A DNA stretch of 52,109 nt from Chitinimonas sp. BJB300 (lineage in GTDB: Bacteria; Pseudomonadota; Gammaproteobacteria; Burkholderiales; Chitinimonadaceae), in the NCBI RefSeq assembly GCF_002735695.1, contig NZ_PDZH01000012.1:1-52109 (forward strand), written 5' to 3'. The position numbers and the translations under genes were made by a program. This document shows positions 8,206 to 17,420 of this stretch, in pieces. The notes under the pieces were generated by a model. It searched no databases and was not told the DNA's origin. It worked only from the letters and a program-made list of their open reading frames with translations. The first letter of the stretch is position 1. Each line of letters starts with the position of its first letter.

Positions 8206-11200
8206 CTGCTCATGGCGATGCGCACCGTATTGGGATGCAGGGACTTCACCTGACGCAATAATTCCGCCCCGCTGGTGCCTGGCAGGCGTTGGTCGGCCAA
8301 TATGACCCCCACTTCGTTGATTGCCAGGATGCGCAAGGCATCTTCTGGGCTATCGGTATTCAGGATGTCATACCCCTCGTTGCGTAGGTCTCGTAGCAGG
8401 TAGGTATGCGTGGCTGGTGTGCTGTCCACTATCAGGATGGTGCGGGTATTGCGATTGAGCACAAAGTTCGGCAGAGACAGCAGGCCGTCTTTTTCCAACA
8501 GCTGGGTGCAACTCTTGGCTGGTAGCGGCGGCGAGTAATAGTAGCCTTGGATCTGTGCGCACCCGGCCTGGAGCAGAAAGCCCAATTGCTCGGTTTTTTC
8601 CACCCCTTCTGCAATGACGACGATGCCCAGCGATTGCGCCATGCTGATGATGGCACGGGTGACAGAGGCATTCTCCATGTTCAGATGCACATCTTCGACA
8701 AAGCTGCGGTCGATTTTGAGCTGGTCGAAAGGGTATTTGCGCAGATAGCTCAGTGACGAGTAGCCCGTGCCGAAATCGTCAATCGACCACTTAAAGCCCA
8801 CGGTTTTCAAGTCGATCATGATGCGTTGGGCCAGATCGATATTCTTCATCAACACGCCTTCGGTGACTTCCAGCTTGATGCATTCAGGTGGGATGGCGTG
8901 GTGGCGTTGTCTTTCGACGATGTATTCAACGATGCCGTATTCCTGCAGGCTGTAGGTGGAGACATTCAATGCCACCTCGCCGGGGTTGTAGCCGGCAGCG
9001 CGCCATTCGGCAACTTGTTGGAAGACGGCATTGATCACATAGCGGTCGATCTCGCGTATCAGGCCAGTTTCTTCTGCGATCGGGATGAACTCAAGCGGTG
9101 AGATGATGGTTCCATCGCTCAAATGCCAACGTATCAGCGATTCGAAACCGCATAAGGTGCCGGAGTGCAGGTCAAGCTGGGGTTGGTAGAACATCACCAG
9201 TTCGTGCTGGAGGATGGCGCGGCGCAGGTCGCGTTCCAATGCCACCCGCCGTTGCACCGTGTCGTTCATGGTCAGCTCGAACCGGCTGATCTGGCTCTTA
9301 CCTTGCTCCTTGGCTTTATACATGGCGGTGTCGGCATTGCGCAGCAACTCGTCCACATCGGCGCCATCGGTGGGATAGAAGCAATAGCCCATGCTGCCTG
9401 AGATATAGAGTTCCACTTGGCCGGGTAAGGCAATGGGGTCGGCGAGCTGGACGTTGATACGCTTTAGTGTGTTTTCTGCCTCGAGTTCGGTACGGGTTTC
9501 TGGCAGCAGGAGTACGAATTCGTCGCCCCCTAGTCGAGCGACGGTATCGTATTCACGGACACAGCTACGAATGCGGCGTGCCACTTCAACCAGCAGCGCA
9601 TCGCCCACCGAATGGCCCAGGCTGTCGTTGACATATTTGAAGTTGTCCAGGTCCAGAAAGGCCAGGGAGAAGCGCTCGTTGTGTCGGCTGGCTTGTACGA
9701 TGGCCTGGCGTATGCGGTCCATCAGCAGGTTGCGATTGGGCAGGGCGGTCAGCGTGTCGAAATTGGCTTGGTGTTCCAGTTCGTCCTGATAGCGCTTGGC
9801 GTCGGTGACATCGTTGAGCACACCGACGTAATGGCTGATGCTGCGGGTGTTGTCGAGCGTTGGGGCAACCCGCAACTCGTTCCAGAACATAGAGCCATCC
9901 TTGCGGTAGTTACGCAGCAGAGCTTTGCCCTCGGTACCTTGATGGACGGCGCGGCGGATATTGTCCAGGCCGGCCTGCTCATGGTCCTCGCCTTGCAGGA
10001 AGCGGCAATTATGGCCAATCACCGCTTCACGGCGGTAACCGGTGATGCGCTCAAACGCCTGATTGACGTAGATGATGGGATTGTCGGGCAGGCGATTGTC
10101 GGTAATCATGATCGCGTTGACACTGGCTTCGATGGCGCGATTGCGAATGCGGAGTTCCAGGTCGATCACCTGTTGGGCGGTGATGTCCTGCTCGACCAGG
10201 ATAGCGCCCTGGATTCGATTACGGTCGTCCGTCAACGGTACGGCTGAATTGAGCAGCGTACGTTGGGTGCCATCGTGCGATTCAATATGCAGCGGCTCGT
10301 TCAGAATGCTGTCACCTACCTCCAGTACGCGGCCGATGATATTGCGGATGGCTTGTACTGCCGCAGTGCCGGCGGGGCTCATTGTACTGTCGGTGATTTC
10401 CGAGGCTGCCGCCATGAATGGTGCGCCGCCATCCCAGATACGCAGGGCCTCGGGGTTATGCAGCAGGACCTGGCCACGGTTGTCGGTTACCCATACGCCG
10501 ATTGGCAGGGTTTCCAGTACCTTGAGCATTAGCGCTTCGCTATGGCGCAGTGCGACTTCAGCCCGTTCGCGTTCGGCCATTTCTATGCGCAGGGCGCGTG
10601 TCCGTTCCTGTACCAGTGATTCCAGCCGTTCAAACAGACGTGCCCGGGTCAGTGCGATAGCTAGCTGCTGGCCGACCGAGGTCAGCGTTTGCAGTTCGGC
10701 TTCGGGCCAGTTTTCACCATCGTCACGGGCGACATTGAGGATGCCGATCAGCTCGGTGCCTAGCCAGAGCGGCGCTGTGGCATGCATGGCTTTTTCGCCT
10801 ATCACCTTGCAGCTGGCCACATTGAATGCACTGAGCTGGCCATCGCTGCGTAGGGCATGCTGGCAAGGGCAGTCCTGGCCCGCCATCGCGGTAATTTGCG
10901 CCAACTCACCTTCGCCAACATTGCCACTGGCCCCCGCGAATTGTAGTTTTCCGGCCTCTGCCGGGTCGGCCAATAGCAGCCATGCGCCACGGCTATGCGG
11001 GAATCGACTGACGAGTTGCAGTGCCGAAGTAATTAACTGCTGCTCGGTCTTGGTGTCGCTCAGTTCGGATGAAAAACGAAACAAGTTATCTAGCAGGCTA
11101 TGCGATTCCGACAATTCAACGTGTTTGGCCTGTAGCTGGGTATTGAGCCTTACCCCTTGTTCATAGGTGGAAATCAGCAAATCGAGGATTTGTTGGCGGG

Positions 11201-11651
11201 CGGCGGTAATGAAATGGCGTTCTCCTTCAAGCACCACCTCGACGCCGACAGAAACCCGTTCGTTGCTACGTAGGTCGTTATTGGCCAGCAAATACCGTAG
11301 CCGTGAGACCAGATACTTCTCGTCATACGGTTTGAGGATGAAATTATCCGCACCACATGCCAGCCCATGCACCACATCGCGCGGGTCGGCGAGGTAGGTG
11401 ACCAGGATGATGGGGATATTGCTTGTCTTTGGGTCGGCCTTTAGATAGCGACAGAGTTCATAGCCATCCATTTTGGGCATGACCACGTCGGCGATGATGA
11501 CGGCGGGCATCCGCTTCTTGACTTCGTCGATCGCCAATCGGCCATTGCCAGCGATTCGCACGACGCAACCGTGGCTTTCCAGCAGAATGCGCAATTGCTC
11601 CGCCTGGGTTGTACTGTCTTCCGCAATCAATATATCGAATCCACGCAGCAT
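8064..11651 (-). CDS. REC-GAF-PAS-PAS-GGDEF-EAL-REC c-di-GMP output protein
   Basis: Predicted output of the Wsp-like pathway: makes and/or breaks c-di-GMP under receiver control. 1195 residues from ATG 11651. Order: receiver (phosphoacceptor D55 in IIADVVMPKMDG), GAF (about 190-345), PAS (about 370-490), PAS (about 495-620), GGDEF with an intact GGDEF motif at 708-712, and an EAL domain whose signature reads E837-S-L rather than EAL. Its other catalytic signatures (ALNVS, LEVTEG, DDFGTGYSS, VIAEGV) are present. A second receiver follows, with D1120 in ILADQRLPG. The known Wsp output, WspR, has only REC-GGDEF, so this one is far larger and has both activities. It is last in the operon, 48 bp after cheB. 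Confidence 0.9.
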   Translation of the reverse strand: MLRGFDILIAEDSTTQAEQLRILLESHGCVVRIAGNGRLAIDEVKKRMPAVIIADVVMPKMDGYELCRYLKADPKTSNIPIILVTYLADPRDVVHGLACGADNFILKPYDEKYLVSRLRYLLANNDLRSNERVSVGVEVVLEGERHFITAARQQILDLLISTYEQGVRLNTQLQAKHVELSESHSLLDNLFRFSSELSDTKTEQQLITSALQLVSRFPHSRGAWLLLADPAEAGKLQFAGASGNVGEGELAQITAMAGQDCPCQHALRSDGQLSAFNVASCKVIGEKAMHATAPLWLGTELIGILNVARDDGENWPEAELQTLTSVGQQLAIALTRARLFERLESLVQERTRALRIEMAERERAEVALRHSEALMLKVLETLPIGVWVTDNRGQVLLHNPEALRIWDGGAPFMAAASEITDSTMSPAGTAAVQAIRNIIGRVLEVGDSILNEPLHIESHDGTQRTLLNSAVPLTDDRNRIQGAILVEQDITAQQVIDLELRIRNRAIEASVNAIMITDNRLPDNPIIYVNQAFERITGYRREAVIGHNCRFLQGEDHEQAGLDNIRRAVHQGTEGKALLRNYRKDGSMFWNELRVAPTLDNTRSISHYVGVLNDVTDAKRYQDELEHQANFDTLTALPNRNLLMDRIRQAIVQASRHNERFSLAFLDLDNFKYVNDSLGHSVGDALLVEVARRIRSCVREYDTVARLGGDEFVLLLPETRTELEAENTLKRINVQLADPIALPGQVELYISGSMGYCFYPTDGADVDELLRNADTAMYKAKEQGKSQISRFELTMNDTVQRRVALERDLRRAILQHELVMFYQPQLDLHSGTLCGFESLIRWHLSDGTIISPLEFIPIAEETGLIREIDRYVINAVFQQVAEWRAAGYNPGEVALNVSTYSLQEYGIVEYIVERQRHHAIPPECIKLEVTEGVLMKNIDLAQRIMIDLKTVGFKWSIDDFGTGYSSLSYLRKYPFDQLKIDRSFVEDVHLNMENASVTRAIISMAQSLGIVVIAEGVEKTEQLGFLLQAGCAQIQGYYYSPPLPAKSCTQLLEKDGLLSLPNFVLNRNTRTILIVDSTPATHTYLLRDLRNEGYDILNTDSPEDALRILAINEVGVILADQRLPGTSGAELLRQVKSLHPNTVRIAMSSYADVESILQAINEGAIFRFITKPWQASQLREQIHDAFTQYELNRLM

Positions 11652-11699
11652 TTCACTGCTCTCCCTTCATGGATTGAAGATTGTGTGAAGCGGCCATGT

Positions 11700-12737
11700 C
11701 TAGCTCGCCTGCTGAGTGTCTGGCCGTAGCCGAAGTATGGTTTCCCCGATCTCGCCCGGTGTTTGCACAAAACACGCCGCGCCGCGTTCGATGGCGGCTT
11801 GTGGAATACCATCCACCACCGCCGAAGCGGGCTTTTGCACCAGCGTGAGTGCGCCGAGGGTTTTCAAGCGGGCAAGGCCTTCTGCACCATCGCGCCCCAT
11901 GCCGGAGAGCAATACCGCGACCAGATCGCCCCCCAGATTGTTGGCGAGGCTCTCGAACAGGACATCAATGGAAGGTTGGCTACAAGAGTGGTGTGTATCG
12001 TGGCTCAGCACGACGCGAAGCTGGTTGTCGAGCAGTAGGTGATGGTTGTCAGGTGCGACGTACAGATGGCCTGGCAGGACAATCTGCCCGGCTTCGGCCA
12101 AGTGGACGGGTAGATGGGTCTGGTTGGCCAGCCATTCACAGTAACTGCCGCTGAAACCCGGTGTAATGTGTTGCACTAACAAGACGGGCCAAGGGCAGCC
12201 GGCATTGAGTTGAGGCAGCAACAACTTGAGCGCCTGGGGCCCCCCTGCCGATGCGCCGATGGCAATGACCTTGAGCGATCGTTTCTGCCAGGTAGAGAGG
12301 TTGGCGCCGTTAATGCAATGCGTGGCGACGGGTTCTGGCAGATGGACTGGGGTGGTGCCCAGTCTCCGCAAGGTTTCGGTGAGTTTATTCGCCCGGAGTT
12401 GGAAGTTCGGGTCGACTGGGCTGTTGGGTTTGTCTAATACCATCAACGCCCCGGCCTCCAGCGCGCGCATGGCGATTTGGGTGCCGGGCAGGTTGGCGCT
12501 GGCAGTAACGATGGCGATGGGGGTGGGATGCCTTTGCATGATGCGGCGGGTGGCTTCAAAGCCATCCATATCCGGCATGTTCAGGTCCATGCTGATCAAA
12601 TCGGGCTGTAGCAAGGTTAGCTTGTCCAACGCCGCCTGACCGTTATCGGCTTCGCTGACCCGAAAGCCATCCGCCTCAAGCAATGCCCGTAGCAAAAGAC
12701 GGCTGACGTTGGAGTCATCGACGATCAATACATGCAT
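11700..12737 (-). CDS. cheB: Receptor methylesterase CheB (WspF-like)
   Basis: Removes methyl groups from receptor glutamates and gives adaptation feedback. 345 residues. N-terminal receiver with D51 in SMDLNMPDMDG, linker, then the methylesterase domain with the Ser-His-Asp triad S163 (GASAGGPQ), H190 (LVQHITPGFS) and D283 (LSGMGRDGAEG). All are intact, so both phospho-control and catalysis should work. It lies 20 bp downstream of cheA. In Wsp systems the equivalent protein is WspF, whose loss leaves the output permanently active. Confidence 0.93.
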   Translation of the reverse strand: MHVLIVDDSNVSRLLLRALLEADGFRVSEADNGQAALDKLTLLQPDLISMDLNMPDMDGFEATRRIMQRHPTPIAIVTASANLPGTQIAMRALEAGALMVLDKPNSPVDPNFQLRANKLTETLRRLGTTPVHLPEPVATHCINGANLSTWQKRSLKVIAIGASAGGPQALKLLLPQLNAGCPWPVLLVQHITPGFSGSYCEWLANQTHLPVHLAEAGQIVLPGHLYVAPDNHHLLLDNQLRVVLSHDTHHSCSQPSIDVLFESLANNLGGDLVAVLLSGMGRDGAEGLARLKTLGALTLVQKPASAVVDGIPQAAIERGAACFVQTPGEIGETILRLRPDTQQAS

Positions 12738-12757
12738 GGCGGCTTGTTTTCCTTTCG

Positions 12758-15031
12758 CTAGAGTAGACGCTTGACGGCGGACAGCACGGTGTCGGTTTCG
12801 AGCCCACCCTTGACCAGATAGGCATTGGCGCCCACCTCCAAACCACGCGCCCGGTCTTCATCCGACTGCAAGGCGGTGACCAGTACCACCGGCAGATTTG
12901 CGCGCGCGGCATCGGCACGCAGTCGGGCTGTCAGCGTAAAACCGTCCATGCGTGGCATTTCAATATCGGAAACCAGCAGGTCGAACTGGCCTTGGCGTAA
13001 GGCATTCCAGGCTTCAAGGCCATCATTGGCCGTCTGCACCGCATAGCCAGCGGTTTCCAACAGGGCACGCAACAAACCGCGTGAGGTAAACGAGTCATCG
13101 GCTACCAGAATGCGGGCCTGATGCTTGGTTGGCGCTGTGGGCAGAGGTGTGGTGATGTGGATGGCGGTGGCTTGCAGGCTATTGCGGTAAAGGTCCTGTG
13201 GGTGCAGCACGGGCACCACGTTGCCATCGCCCAGCATAGTTGCGCCCAGTAGGTTGCGCACCCGTTTGAGTTGCTTGCCCAACGACTTGAGGGTGATTTC
13301 CTGGTCACCCATCACTTCATCCACCTCTAGCGCGATTTGCTGCATGCCTTCACCCAGCAGCAATAAGTGCCGGTGTGACTGGGTTGGCGCCTGCATCGGC
13401 AGGGCGAGTACACCAGCCAGGCTGCGGACGGGCAGGTTCAGGCCTTCGACCTGCACGGTGCAGCCACTTTCATCCTGCATCAGTGCCGAAGCAGGCAGGC
13501 GCAGGATGCGGCCCACCACATTGGCGGGTATGGCAAACATTTGCTCCGCTGCGCGCACCAGGACGACGCGAAAGATGGAACGGCTGAGCGGAAGACGCAA
13601 CGTAAAGCAACACCCCTTACCGAGATCGGACTGGACAGTGATGTCACCCCCGAGCTGTTCCAGCGCTTCACGTACGATGGCCAGGCCTTCACCACGGCCG
13701 GACAAGGTGGTGATCATGCGGCTGGTGGACAGGCCCGATTCGAAGATCAGCGGTAATAGCTGTGAGGGTGGCAGGGCAGGGCTGCCCGGTGCCACGAGGC
13801 CCATTTTCTCGGCTTTTTGCTGGAGCAGCGCGGGATCGATGCCACCGCCGTCGTCTTCCAATACCAGGGTGAAGTGGCTGGCCGAGTGTTGATTTAGGTG
13901 AATGCTCAGGCTACCCACCGCGGGCTTGCCAGCAGCTTGGCGACTGCCCGGCATTTCTATACCGTGGTCGATTGCGTTGCGTAGCAGATGCATCAAGGGG
14001 GTGCGCAGGGCATCCAGAATGCGCTTGTCGACCTGTAAAGGTGTATTGGGTAGTTGCAGGGCGGCTTGCTTGCCGGTTTGTGCGGCCAGTTCGCTGACCA
14101 TGGGTGGCAACTCGTCCAGCAGGCTGCGACAAGGCAATTGCAGCAGTGAGTCCATCCTGCGAGTGTAGGTTTCGCTAAGGCTGCCGATCTCGCGATCCAG
14201 CACTGCACTGGTCTGGCGCAGGATATGGCTTTCAGCCTGCATGTCGGACAGCAGCGCGAGGCTCCAGTCCTGCCATTCCAACAAGGTGTGCAATGAAGTC
14301 AGGTCTGGCGTCGTGCCTTTGGCCAGTTGGGTCCGCAGACGGCTGAGCAGGCCTTCGTGACGTAGGCGGCGCTGCCACAGACGCTGAAAGTTGTTCAGCA
14401 TGTCACGGCTGCGTCCGCTCAGATCGTGCATCTGCAGTCGGGTCTGGCGCAGTGCTTCGCCGTGGTAGGCCAGTTCATCGAAATGCTCGGCCCGTACGCG
14501 GGTGGTGGCAACGCGGCGTGTGGCGGTCCGTTCGATTGCAGAGGGCAAAGGCGGTTCGTGAAGGGGGGCGAGGTCGGTTTCGGTAGGCGGTGCCTGTTCG
14601 ACGACAGGGGTCGGAGGCGGTACAACGGTCAGCTGGGCTGGGCCAGACAGTTCCATGCGTTTCAAGGCAGCACAGGTTTGCTGGACCTCCTCGGCCGTCA
14701 ACTTCCCACCTTGCAGGCCGTGTTTGAGCAACTGAAGCGTGGTTAGCGACAAGGTCGCCATTTCAGGCTGGAATGCCCGTTTGCCATCGCGGAACACGAG
14801 CAACATGGCTTCCCATGCATGGCAGATCTGCTCGGGTTCTTCCAGCCCTACCGCGCGTGCGGCACCCTTCAGACTATGCACTTCGCGAAATACGCTTTTC
14901 ATTGAGTCGGCGCTGGGTTCCCCTTGTGGCCAGTCCGACAGCTCGCTGTCCAGAACAGCCAAACGCTCAGCCGCTTCCTCCTGGAAGCTCGCCATCAGGT
15001 GCTGTAACAGCGCGCCGCGATCAAGTGGCAT
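12758..15031 (-). CDS. cheA: Hybrid chemotaxis-type kinase CheA-REC (WspE-like)
   Basis: Central kinase of the array; it phosphorylates CheB and the GGDEF-EAL output protein. 757 residues from ATG 15031. HPt domain with H52 in REVHSLKGAARAVG, a long linker with no obvious P2 domain (Pro-rich around 155-170), dimerisation region, ATPase domain (LLRNAIDHGIE, EDDGGGID, GRGEGLAIVREALEQLGG), CheW-like domain and a C-terminal receiver with D689 in LLVSDIEMPRMDG. The HPt plus fused receiver without P2 is the WspE/FrzE-type architecture. It starts 13 bp after the receptor gene's stop. Confidence 0.93.
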   Translation of the reverse strand: MPLDRGALLQHLMASFQEEAAERLAVLDSELSDWPQGEPSADSMKSVFREVHSLKGAARAVGLEEPEQICHAWEAMLLVFRDGKRAFQPEMATLSLTTLQLLKHGLQGGKLTAEEVQQTCAALKRMELSGPAQLTVVPPPTPVVEQAPPTETDLAPLHEPPLPSAIERTATRRVATTRVRAEHFDELAYHGEALRQTRLQMHDLSGRSRDMLNNFQRLWQRRLRHEGLLSRLRTQLAKGTTPDLTSLHTLLEWQDWSLALLSDMQAESHILRQTSAVLDREIGSLSETYTRRMDSLLQLPCRSLLDELPPMVSELAAQTGKQAALQLPNTPLQVDKRILDALRTPLMHLLRNAIDHGIEMPGSRQAAGKPAVGSLSIHLNQHSASHFTLVLEDDGGGIDPALLQQKAEKMGLVAPGSPALPPSQLLPLIFESGLSTSRMITTLSGRGEGLAIVREALEQLGGDITVQSDLGKGCCFTLRLPLSRSIFRVVLVRAAEQMFAIPANVVGRILRLPASALMQDESGCTVQVEGLNLPVRSLAGVLALPMQAPTQSHRHLLLLGEGMQQIALEVDEVMGDQEITLKSLGKQLKRVRNLLGATMLGDGNVVPVLHPQDLYRNSLQATAIHITTPLPTAPTKHQARILVADDSFTSRGLLRALLETAGYAVQTANDGLEAWNALRQGQFDLLVSDIEMPRMDGFTLTARLRADAARANLPVVLVTALQSDEDRARGLEVGANAYLVKGGLETDTVLSAVKRLL

Positions 15032-15044
15032 CTAGGCTTTCTAC

Positions 15045-16811
15045 TTAGGCGGTTTGTCGCGAGGGCAGCTTGAACTGGCTGGCCAGGCGTTTCAGTCGGC
15101 CACCAAGGCCATGCAAGTCACGCGTTGATTGGCCGACCTGATTTGCCCCTGCCGCATTGTCGTGACTGGTCTGGCGCAAGTTGTTGATAGCCATGGCGAC
15201 CTGGTCCATCCCAGCCAGCTGCTGTTGGCTGGTGGTGGCGATCTGTTGCGCCATATCGCTGGACTGCTCCAGGCTTTCCGCCAGTTGCCGCATGGCTTCG
15301 TCGCTGCTGCGAGCATGCTCGAACCCGAGGTCAACTGCCTTGCTGCCTTGTTCGGCAGCCATGGCGGCGCGGGTCATGGCGCGTTGTACATCCCCCAGAA
15401 TGTTGCGTACCTGGGCGGTGGCCAATTTGGATTGCTCGGCCAGCGCCTTGACTTCCAGCGCCACCACGGCAAACCCCTTGCCGGCGTCACCAGCCTTGCC
15501 GGCCTCGATGGAGGCATTCACCCCCAGCAGGTTGGATTGCTCGGCCAATTCATTGACGGTGGCGACGATTTCGCTGATGGCCTGGCTTTGTTCGCCCAGG
15601 CGAAGAATGCTTTCGGCCATGGCATGCATCTGCTCGCGGATCTGGGCCATGGTGCTGAGCGATTGCGCCACGGCATCGCATCCGCTAAAGGCAATCTGGC
15701 GGTTGCGGGTGCTGGCTTCGTTGACCTCGGAAGCGCGTTTATGGGCCAGGTGGGCTGTCTGTTTGACCTCTTCGATCGTGGTGGCGATCTCGGTGATCGA
15801 GGCTGCGCTTTCATGCACGCTGCTGGCCACCTTACCTGCCGTGGAGAAAATCTCTTCGCTGGCACTGGCGATCACCACGATCCCTTCCTGCATTTCCTGG
15901 GTCAGTTGACACAGGCTTTCCACCATGCGCGCAAACGACAACCCCAGTACATCCTGTTCCGATTGCGCAGCGACGCTTGCGCTCAAGTCACCTTCTGCTA
16001 GTCGTTCGGCTTGGCGGGAGAGGGTCTTGAGATATTCGCCCATACGTGCAAAGGCTTGGCTGAGTTCACCCACTTCATCCCTTCGCAGGGTGAAATCAAA
16101 GCGTGTGGGAATATCACCAACGCAAATCTGTTTCGCATAATTGGTCAGCGTCAGTAATGGGATTCCAATGCTACGACTGAGCATTATGGTAAGCGTAAAG
16201 GTCAGTAGAATCAGCACACTGCCTAGCCAGAGAGCGCGGTCGAGTTGTTGGTCAATAATCTGGTTGTTGTTCTGCACAAGAAGGCGAATTTTTTGAGCTA
16301 CCTCGGTGTCCAGCTGATAGGCTAACTCGCGCAGATGCTGTATTCGGTTGTGTTGTGTACTCATCGCCAGAGTGAGTGCCTCATCAAATTTGTTGGCGGT
16401 CAAAAGTTGTACCTGCTGGTCCCTAACAACGGTGTAGTCACGCCAAAGCCTGGTCACTTCATTAACCAGTTTATACTGAGCTTGGTCTTTCGCGGCATGT
16501 GCTAGCAAGGTCGTAAGTATCTTCGAGTTCTGTTCTTGAATGCTGCGTATATGGGTGGCTATCACGTTGCCCTCAGCTGCATTTTTCGATTGAAGCGCAA
16601 TGAGTATCTTTTCTCGGGTGTATTGAATATTGAAACGAAAGTCCTTGAAGGCAGCTAAGTCACGACCTAACTGATTCAGATTTTCATCATTCTTTTGTAT
16701 GGTACGTAGGCTGGTTTGCGCCAAGTAGAGCAGGCTGGCAAAGCCGATGATCACTAGTGAAAAAGCCAACATCAGTTTTGTGTGAGTACGTAAGTTCAAC
16801 AGCCATGTCAT
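15045..16811 (-). CDS. Methyl-accepting chemotaxis receptor, 4-helix-bundle sensor (WspA-like)
   Basis: Inner-membrane receptor feeding the CheA-REC kinase. 588 residues from ATG 16811. TM1 (about 12-32), a periplasmic helical sensor of the 4HB_MCP type (about 33-190), TM2 (about 192-212), HAMP (about 213-265) and the signalling domain. The conserved hairpin tip contains VNELAEQSNLLGVNASIEAG. The C-terminus (LPSRQTA) lacks the NWETF-like pentapeptide that tethers CheR in enteric receptors, consistent with the TPR-bearing CheR here. It sits between cheW and cheA in the operon. The ligand or surface cue cannot be read from the sequence. Confidence 0.92.
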   Translation of the reverse strand: MTWLLNLRTHTKLMLAFSLVIIGFASLLYLAQTSLRTIQKNDENLNQLGRDLAAFKDFRFNIQYTREKILIALQSKNAAEGNVIATHIRSIQEQNSKILTTLLAHAAKDQAQYKLVNEVTRLWRDYTVVRDQQVQLLTANKFDEALTLAMSTQHNRIQHLRELAYQLDTEVAQKIRLLVQNNNQIIDQQLDRALWLGSVLILLTFTLTIMLSRSIGIPLLTLTNYAKQICVGDIPTRFDFTLRRDEVGELSQAFARMGEYLKTLSRQAERLAEGDLSASVAAQSEQDVLGLSFARMVESLCQLTQEMQEGIVVIASASEEIFSTAGKVASSVHESAASITEIATTIEEVKQTAHLAHKRASEVNEASTRNRQIAFSGCDAVAQSLSTMAQIREQMHAMAESILRLGEQSQAISEIVATVNELAEQSNLLGVNASIEAGKAGDAGKGFAVVALEVKALAEQSKLATAQVRNILGDVQRAMTRAAMAAEQGSKAVDLGFEHARSSDEAMRQLAESLEQSSDMAQQIATTSQQQLAGMDQVAMAINNLRQTSHDNAAGANQVGQSTRDLHGLGGRLKRLASQFKLPSRQTA

Positions 16812-16820
16812 GGCGGCTCC

Positions 16821-17420
16821 TTAGTCGATATCGTCTACGCACAAGGCGGGTTCGGTCAGCATCTGGGGGCCATCCAAGATAGTCCATTGCTGGTTGCTGA
16901 TGCCCATGATCAGATTACGTTGCAGGCCGCTCAGCCCGGCTTGTTCGGTCTGGATCTGGCTATATGGCAGATTGCTCACGCCCAGGATGCGGTCGGCCAA
17001 CAAGCCGAATTCCATCTCTTCCCCGCGCATCACCACGACATGATTTCGATCCGCCAAGCCCTGGTGCGGCAGGTTTAGCAGCACCCGTAAATCCAACACC
17101 GAGATCATTCGACCATTCAGGCTGATAATGCCGCGTACGTACGGTGGCGTACCAGGCAGCTCGGTCATGTGCTTGATGGGGCGCACGGTATCGACGCAGG
17201 CGAGTTCCACCCCGTAGGTCTTGATGCCCAGCGTAAACGCCAACACAGATAGGCTTTGCGACTCACTTTCTGTCGGCGGCTTTGCCCATTGCTGGCTGCG
17301 TGCCTGTAGCAAGCTGGTTTGCTGTTGCGGGTCCAACGCATCACCCTGCGCCAACTGGTTGGCCAGCTCGCCAAGTTGTTGATGCAGGTTGCGCCAGAGT
17401 GAGCTATCGAGTTGGGTCAT
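16821..17420 (-). CDS. cheW: CheW-type adaptor (second of the operon)
   Basis: Couples the receptor to the kinase. About 199 residues. ATG 17420 overlaps the CheR stop as ATGA, so the two are probably translationally coupled. An open frame nine codons longer exists, but the ATGA start is preferred. A helical N-terminal extension (about 1-60, QLGELANQLAQGD) precedes the CheW domain, which has LGIKTYGVELACVDTVRPI, TELPGTPPYVRGIISLNGRM and VLDLRVLLNL. Wsp operons also carry two CheW proteins of unequal length, and the N-terminal extension resembles that of the longer WspD type. Confidence 0.92.
   Translation of the reverse strand: MTQLDSSLWRNLHQQLGELANQLAQGDALDPQQQTSLLQARSQQWAKPPTESESQSLSVLAFTLGIKTYGVELACVDTVRPIKHMTELPGTPPYVRGIISLNGRMISVLDLRVLLNLPHQGLADRNHVVVMRGEEMEFGLLADRILGVSNLPYSQIQTEQAGLSGLQRNLIMGISNQQWTILDGPQMLTEPALCVDDID

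Noticed and set aside
10072-11166. 364-codon plus-strand frame inside the GGDEF-EAL gene
   Set aside because: Ser/Arg-rich shadow of a high-GC coding strand; the opposite strand has clear, ordered domains.
15129-16001. 290-codon plus-strand frame inside the first receptor gene
   Set aside because: Antisense shadow of the receptor signalling domain; no start context.
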